Source of the DNA: Aquificaceae bacterium
GTDB taxonomy: Bacteria; Aquificota; Aquificia; Aquificales; Aquificaceae
Reading direction: 5' to 3'
Assembly: GCA_027049085.1 (NCBI GenBank)
Contig: JALTVH010000018.1
Coordinates: 1 to 7,297, forward strand
DNA: 7,297 nucleotides
Of this stretch, positions 6,029 to 7,297 are shown piece by piece. Both the position numbers and the translations under genes were made by a program. Position 1 is the stretch's first letter, and each line of letters starts with the position of its first letter. The notes under the pieces are model-generated. The model was not told the origin of the DNA and made no database searches. It was given only the letters and a program-made list of their open reading frames with translations.

Positions 6029-6970
6029 ATGAAAGTTCTTGTAACCGGGGGAACGGGATTTGTGGGAAGGTATGTGGTGAGGGAGCTTATTGCCAGCGGT
6101 CACGATCCCGTTCTGCTGGTGAGGGACGCTGAAAAGGCAAAAACGATATTCGGTGAGTCCGTGAAGGCAATTGAGGTTGATTTTTACTCAAAAGACTCAC
6201 TGGGAAGAGCCCTTGAGGAAGGAGGTGCGGGCTACCTGATTCACCTGATAGGGATACTTTTTGAGATCCCCAGGAGAGGGATAACCTTTGAGAGAGTTCA
6301 TTATGAGATACCAAAGAACCTCTACGAGGTTGCAAAGGATAAGGGAATAAAGAAGGTTGTGCACATGAGCGCCCTCGGAACCGCCGACGGCGCGCCCTCA
6401 AGATACCACCAGACCAAGAGAAGAGCTGAGAAATTCCTCATTGAAAGCGGGCTCAATTACGTTATCCTCAGGCCTTCCCTGATCCTCGGACCGGAGCAGA
6501 AGCTCTTTGCAGATATGGACAGGATAACGAGAATATTTCCGGTGGTGGCTCTTCCCGGAGGGGGAGGTTACCGCTTTGCACCCGTTAGTGTCAGGGATGT
6601 GGCAAGATGCTTTGTAAAGGCTCTCACAAAGAGAAAGACCGACAGAAAGATCCTTGCCCTCTGCGGACCCAAGGAGGTAACCTTCAGAAAGCTCCTTGAA
6701 GACACCTTCAGGCTGATGGGAAGAAAGGTCCTGCTTGTGCCCATGCCAAAATCCCTGATTAGCCTTGCGGGACTTGTTGCAGAGAAGATCCTTCAGCCAC
6801 CGCCCTTCTCTTCCGACCAGATGAAAATGATGTGGCGCGACAACGTCTGCGGGCTTGATCCCGATGAGCTTTCTGAGGGCGTCAGGCTCCTGACCGACAG
6901 CCAGCCCGAGAGCTACGAAGAAACCCTTCGCTGGTCAGTAGAGAGCTATATGTTTACATACTGGAAATAA
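6029..6970 (+). CDS. NAD(P)-binding atypical short-chain dehydrogenase, NDUFA9-like
   Basis: This 313-residue protein has an N-terminal Rossmann fold with the glycine-rich nucleotide-binding motif TGGTGFVG (6-13). LLVR at about 29-32 ends the second strand, and VVHMSALG (about 112-119) carries the usual Ser-containing strand. YHQTK (126-130) places a candidate Tyr126/Lys130 pair in the YxxxK position of the extended/atypical SDR superfamily. YVILRPSLILGP follows, as in sugar-epimerase-like and NDUFA9-like members. The closest type by eye is the bacterial counterpart of complex I subunit NDUFA9, often annotated as an NAD-dependent epimerase or NAD(P)H-binding protein. The substrate is unknown, and the protein may bind cofactor without catalysing a reaction. 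The ATG directly abuts the TAA of the exonuclease gene and has a GGGAGG site, so the genes are probably co-transcribed. No membrane segment is clear. Confidence 0.85.
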   Translation: MKVLVTGGTGFVGRYVVRELIASGHDPVLLVRDAEKAKTIFGESVKAIEVDFYSKDSLGRALEEGGAGYLIHLIGILFEIPRRGITFERVHYEIPKNLYEVAKDKGIKKVVHMSALGTADGAPSRYHQTKRRAEKFLIESGLNYVILRPSLILGPEQKLFADMDRITRIFPVVALPGGGGYRFAPVSVRDVARCFVKALTKRKTDRKILALCGPKEVTFRKLLEDTFRLMGRKVLLVPMPKSLISLAGLVAEKILQPPPFSSDQMKMMWRDNVCGLDPDELSEGVRLLTDSQPESYEETLRWSVESYMFTYWK

Positions 6971-6984
6971 AATAAAACTGAGAT

Positions 6985-6993
6985 GGAGAAGGG
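6985..6993 (+). promoter_or_regulatory. Ribosome binding site for the right-edge gene
   Basis: A purine-rich GGAGAAGGG lies 3-8 bases upstream of the TTG at 6997. It supports a TTG start, because no in-frame ATG or GTG is available nearby and the frame is closed by TGA at 6979. Confidence 0.55.
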
Positions 6994-6996
6994 AAT

Positions 6997-7297
6997 TTGA
7001 AAGACATAAAGGCTGTTTTGAAAGAAGCCGAGCTACATCTGGATCACGCCATATACGATTCGGCAAAAATACTAGAAAAAGGACTGAAAGACGAGTATTT
7101 AAAGGATAAAGACTACGTTATTCTACTTGATGCCTTCATATTCAGGTTTATAAAGTTGCAAAGTTCAGTTAGCGAAAAGCTGTTTCCTCTGATTTATGAA
7201 TATCTGACTGGAAAGGATTACACAGAAGCCACCTTCATAGATATACTTAATGATCTTGAAAAGTACAGAGTCATCCCTTCTGCAGAAGAGTGGAAAG
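6997..7297 (+). CDS. Start of a small helical protein, possibly HEPN/HepT-like toxin-antitoxin component (partial)
   Basis: An open frame runs from TTG at 6997 to the right edge, about 100 codons, with the C-terminus missing. An in-frame TGA at 6979-6981 excludes earlier starts, and GGAGAAGGGA lies just upstream. The product looks all-helical: a KEAELHLDHAIYDSAKIL helix, then LLDAFIFRFIKLQSSVSEKL (about 48-67), then DILNDLEKYRVIPSAEEW. This pattern (an F..RF.KLQ helix, then a leucine-rich helix ending at SAEEW) recalls small HEPN/HepT-like proteins paired with minimal nucleotidyltransferases in toxin-antitoxin modules. The decisive Arg-x4-His-type motif would lie beyond the window, so the assignment is tentative. 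Codons such as CTA, TTA, ATA and AGT and about 37% G+C set it apart from the genes to its left. It may belong to a separate, acquired unit. Confidence 0.6.
   Translation, partial: MKDIKAVLKEAELHLDHAIYDSAKILEKGLKDEYLKDKDYVILLDAFIFRFIKLQSSVSEKLFPLIYEYLTGKDYTEATFIDILNDLEKYRVIPSAEEWK

Noticed and set aside
6953..6978. TTTACA with TAAAAT or TAAAAC as a promoter for the right-edge gene
   Set aside because: Spacers of 9 and 14 bp are too short for a normal promoter in an AT-rich stretch.

Overview
The window reads as chromosomal DNA from a bacterium, probably an anaerobic thermophile. The proteins are rich in Lys, Glu and Arg, arginine is mostly AGG/AGA, genes are packed with 4-nt overlaps, and several start sites carry strong GGAGG-type ribosome binding sites. 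One gene belongs to an oxygen-sensitive Fe-S (acyl-CoA dehydratase/activase-related) family. The taxon cannot be fixed from the sequence alone. No rRNA, tRNA, CRISPR array, insertion sequence or origin was seen.

Left part, minus strand (1-1820): a TetR-family repressor gene overlaps by 32 nt the start of a gene for a 2-hydroxyacyl-CoA dehydratase/CoA-activase-related protein, which runs off the left edge. A perfect 14-bp palindrome sits on the repressor's own start codon, just downstream of a consensus -10 box, suggesting autoregulation of the pair.

Centre and right, plus strand (1927-6970): a divergent, tightly packed four-gene run. Its first gene is the unusual one. It encodes a 937-residue protein with an apparent N-terminal beta-propeller, a long charged helical/coiled-coil middle and a C-terminal MoxR/dynein-related AAA+ ATPase. 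It is followed by a TrmH/SpoU (RlmB-like) rRNA 2'-O-methyltransferase, a DnaQ-like 3'-5' exonuclease and an NDUFA9-like atypical short-chain dehydrogenase. Junctions are GTGA overlaps or directly abutting codons, so translation is probably coupled.

Right edge (6971-7297): base composition falls from above 50% to about 37% G+C by hand count. A new open frame starts here on a TTG codon with a good ribosome binding site and runs off the window. It resembles small helical HEPN/HepT-like toxin-antitoxin proteins and may mark the start of an acquired module.

The best candidate for something undescribed is the propeller-coil-AAA+ fusion. MoxR-type ATPases normally work with a separate von Willebrand A partner, and none is seen here.
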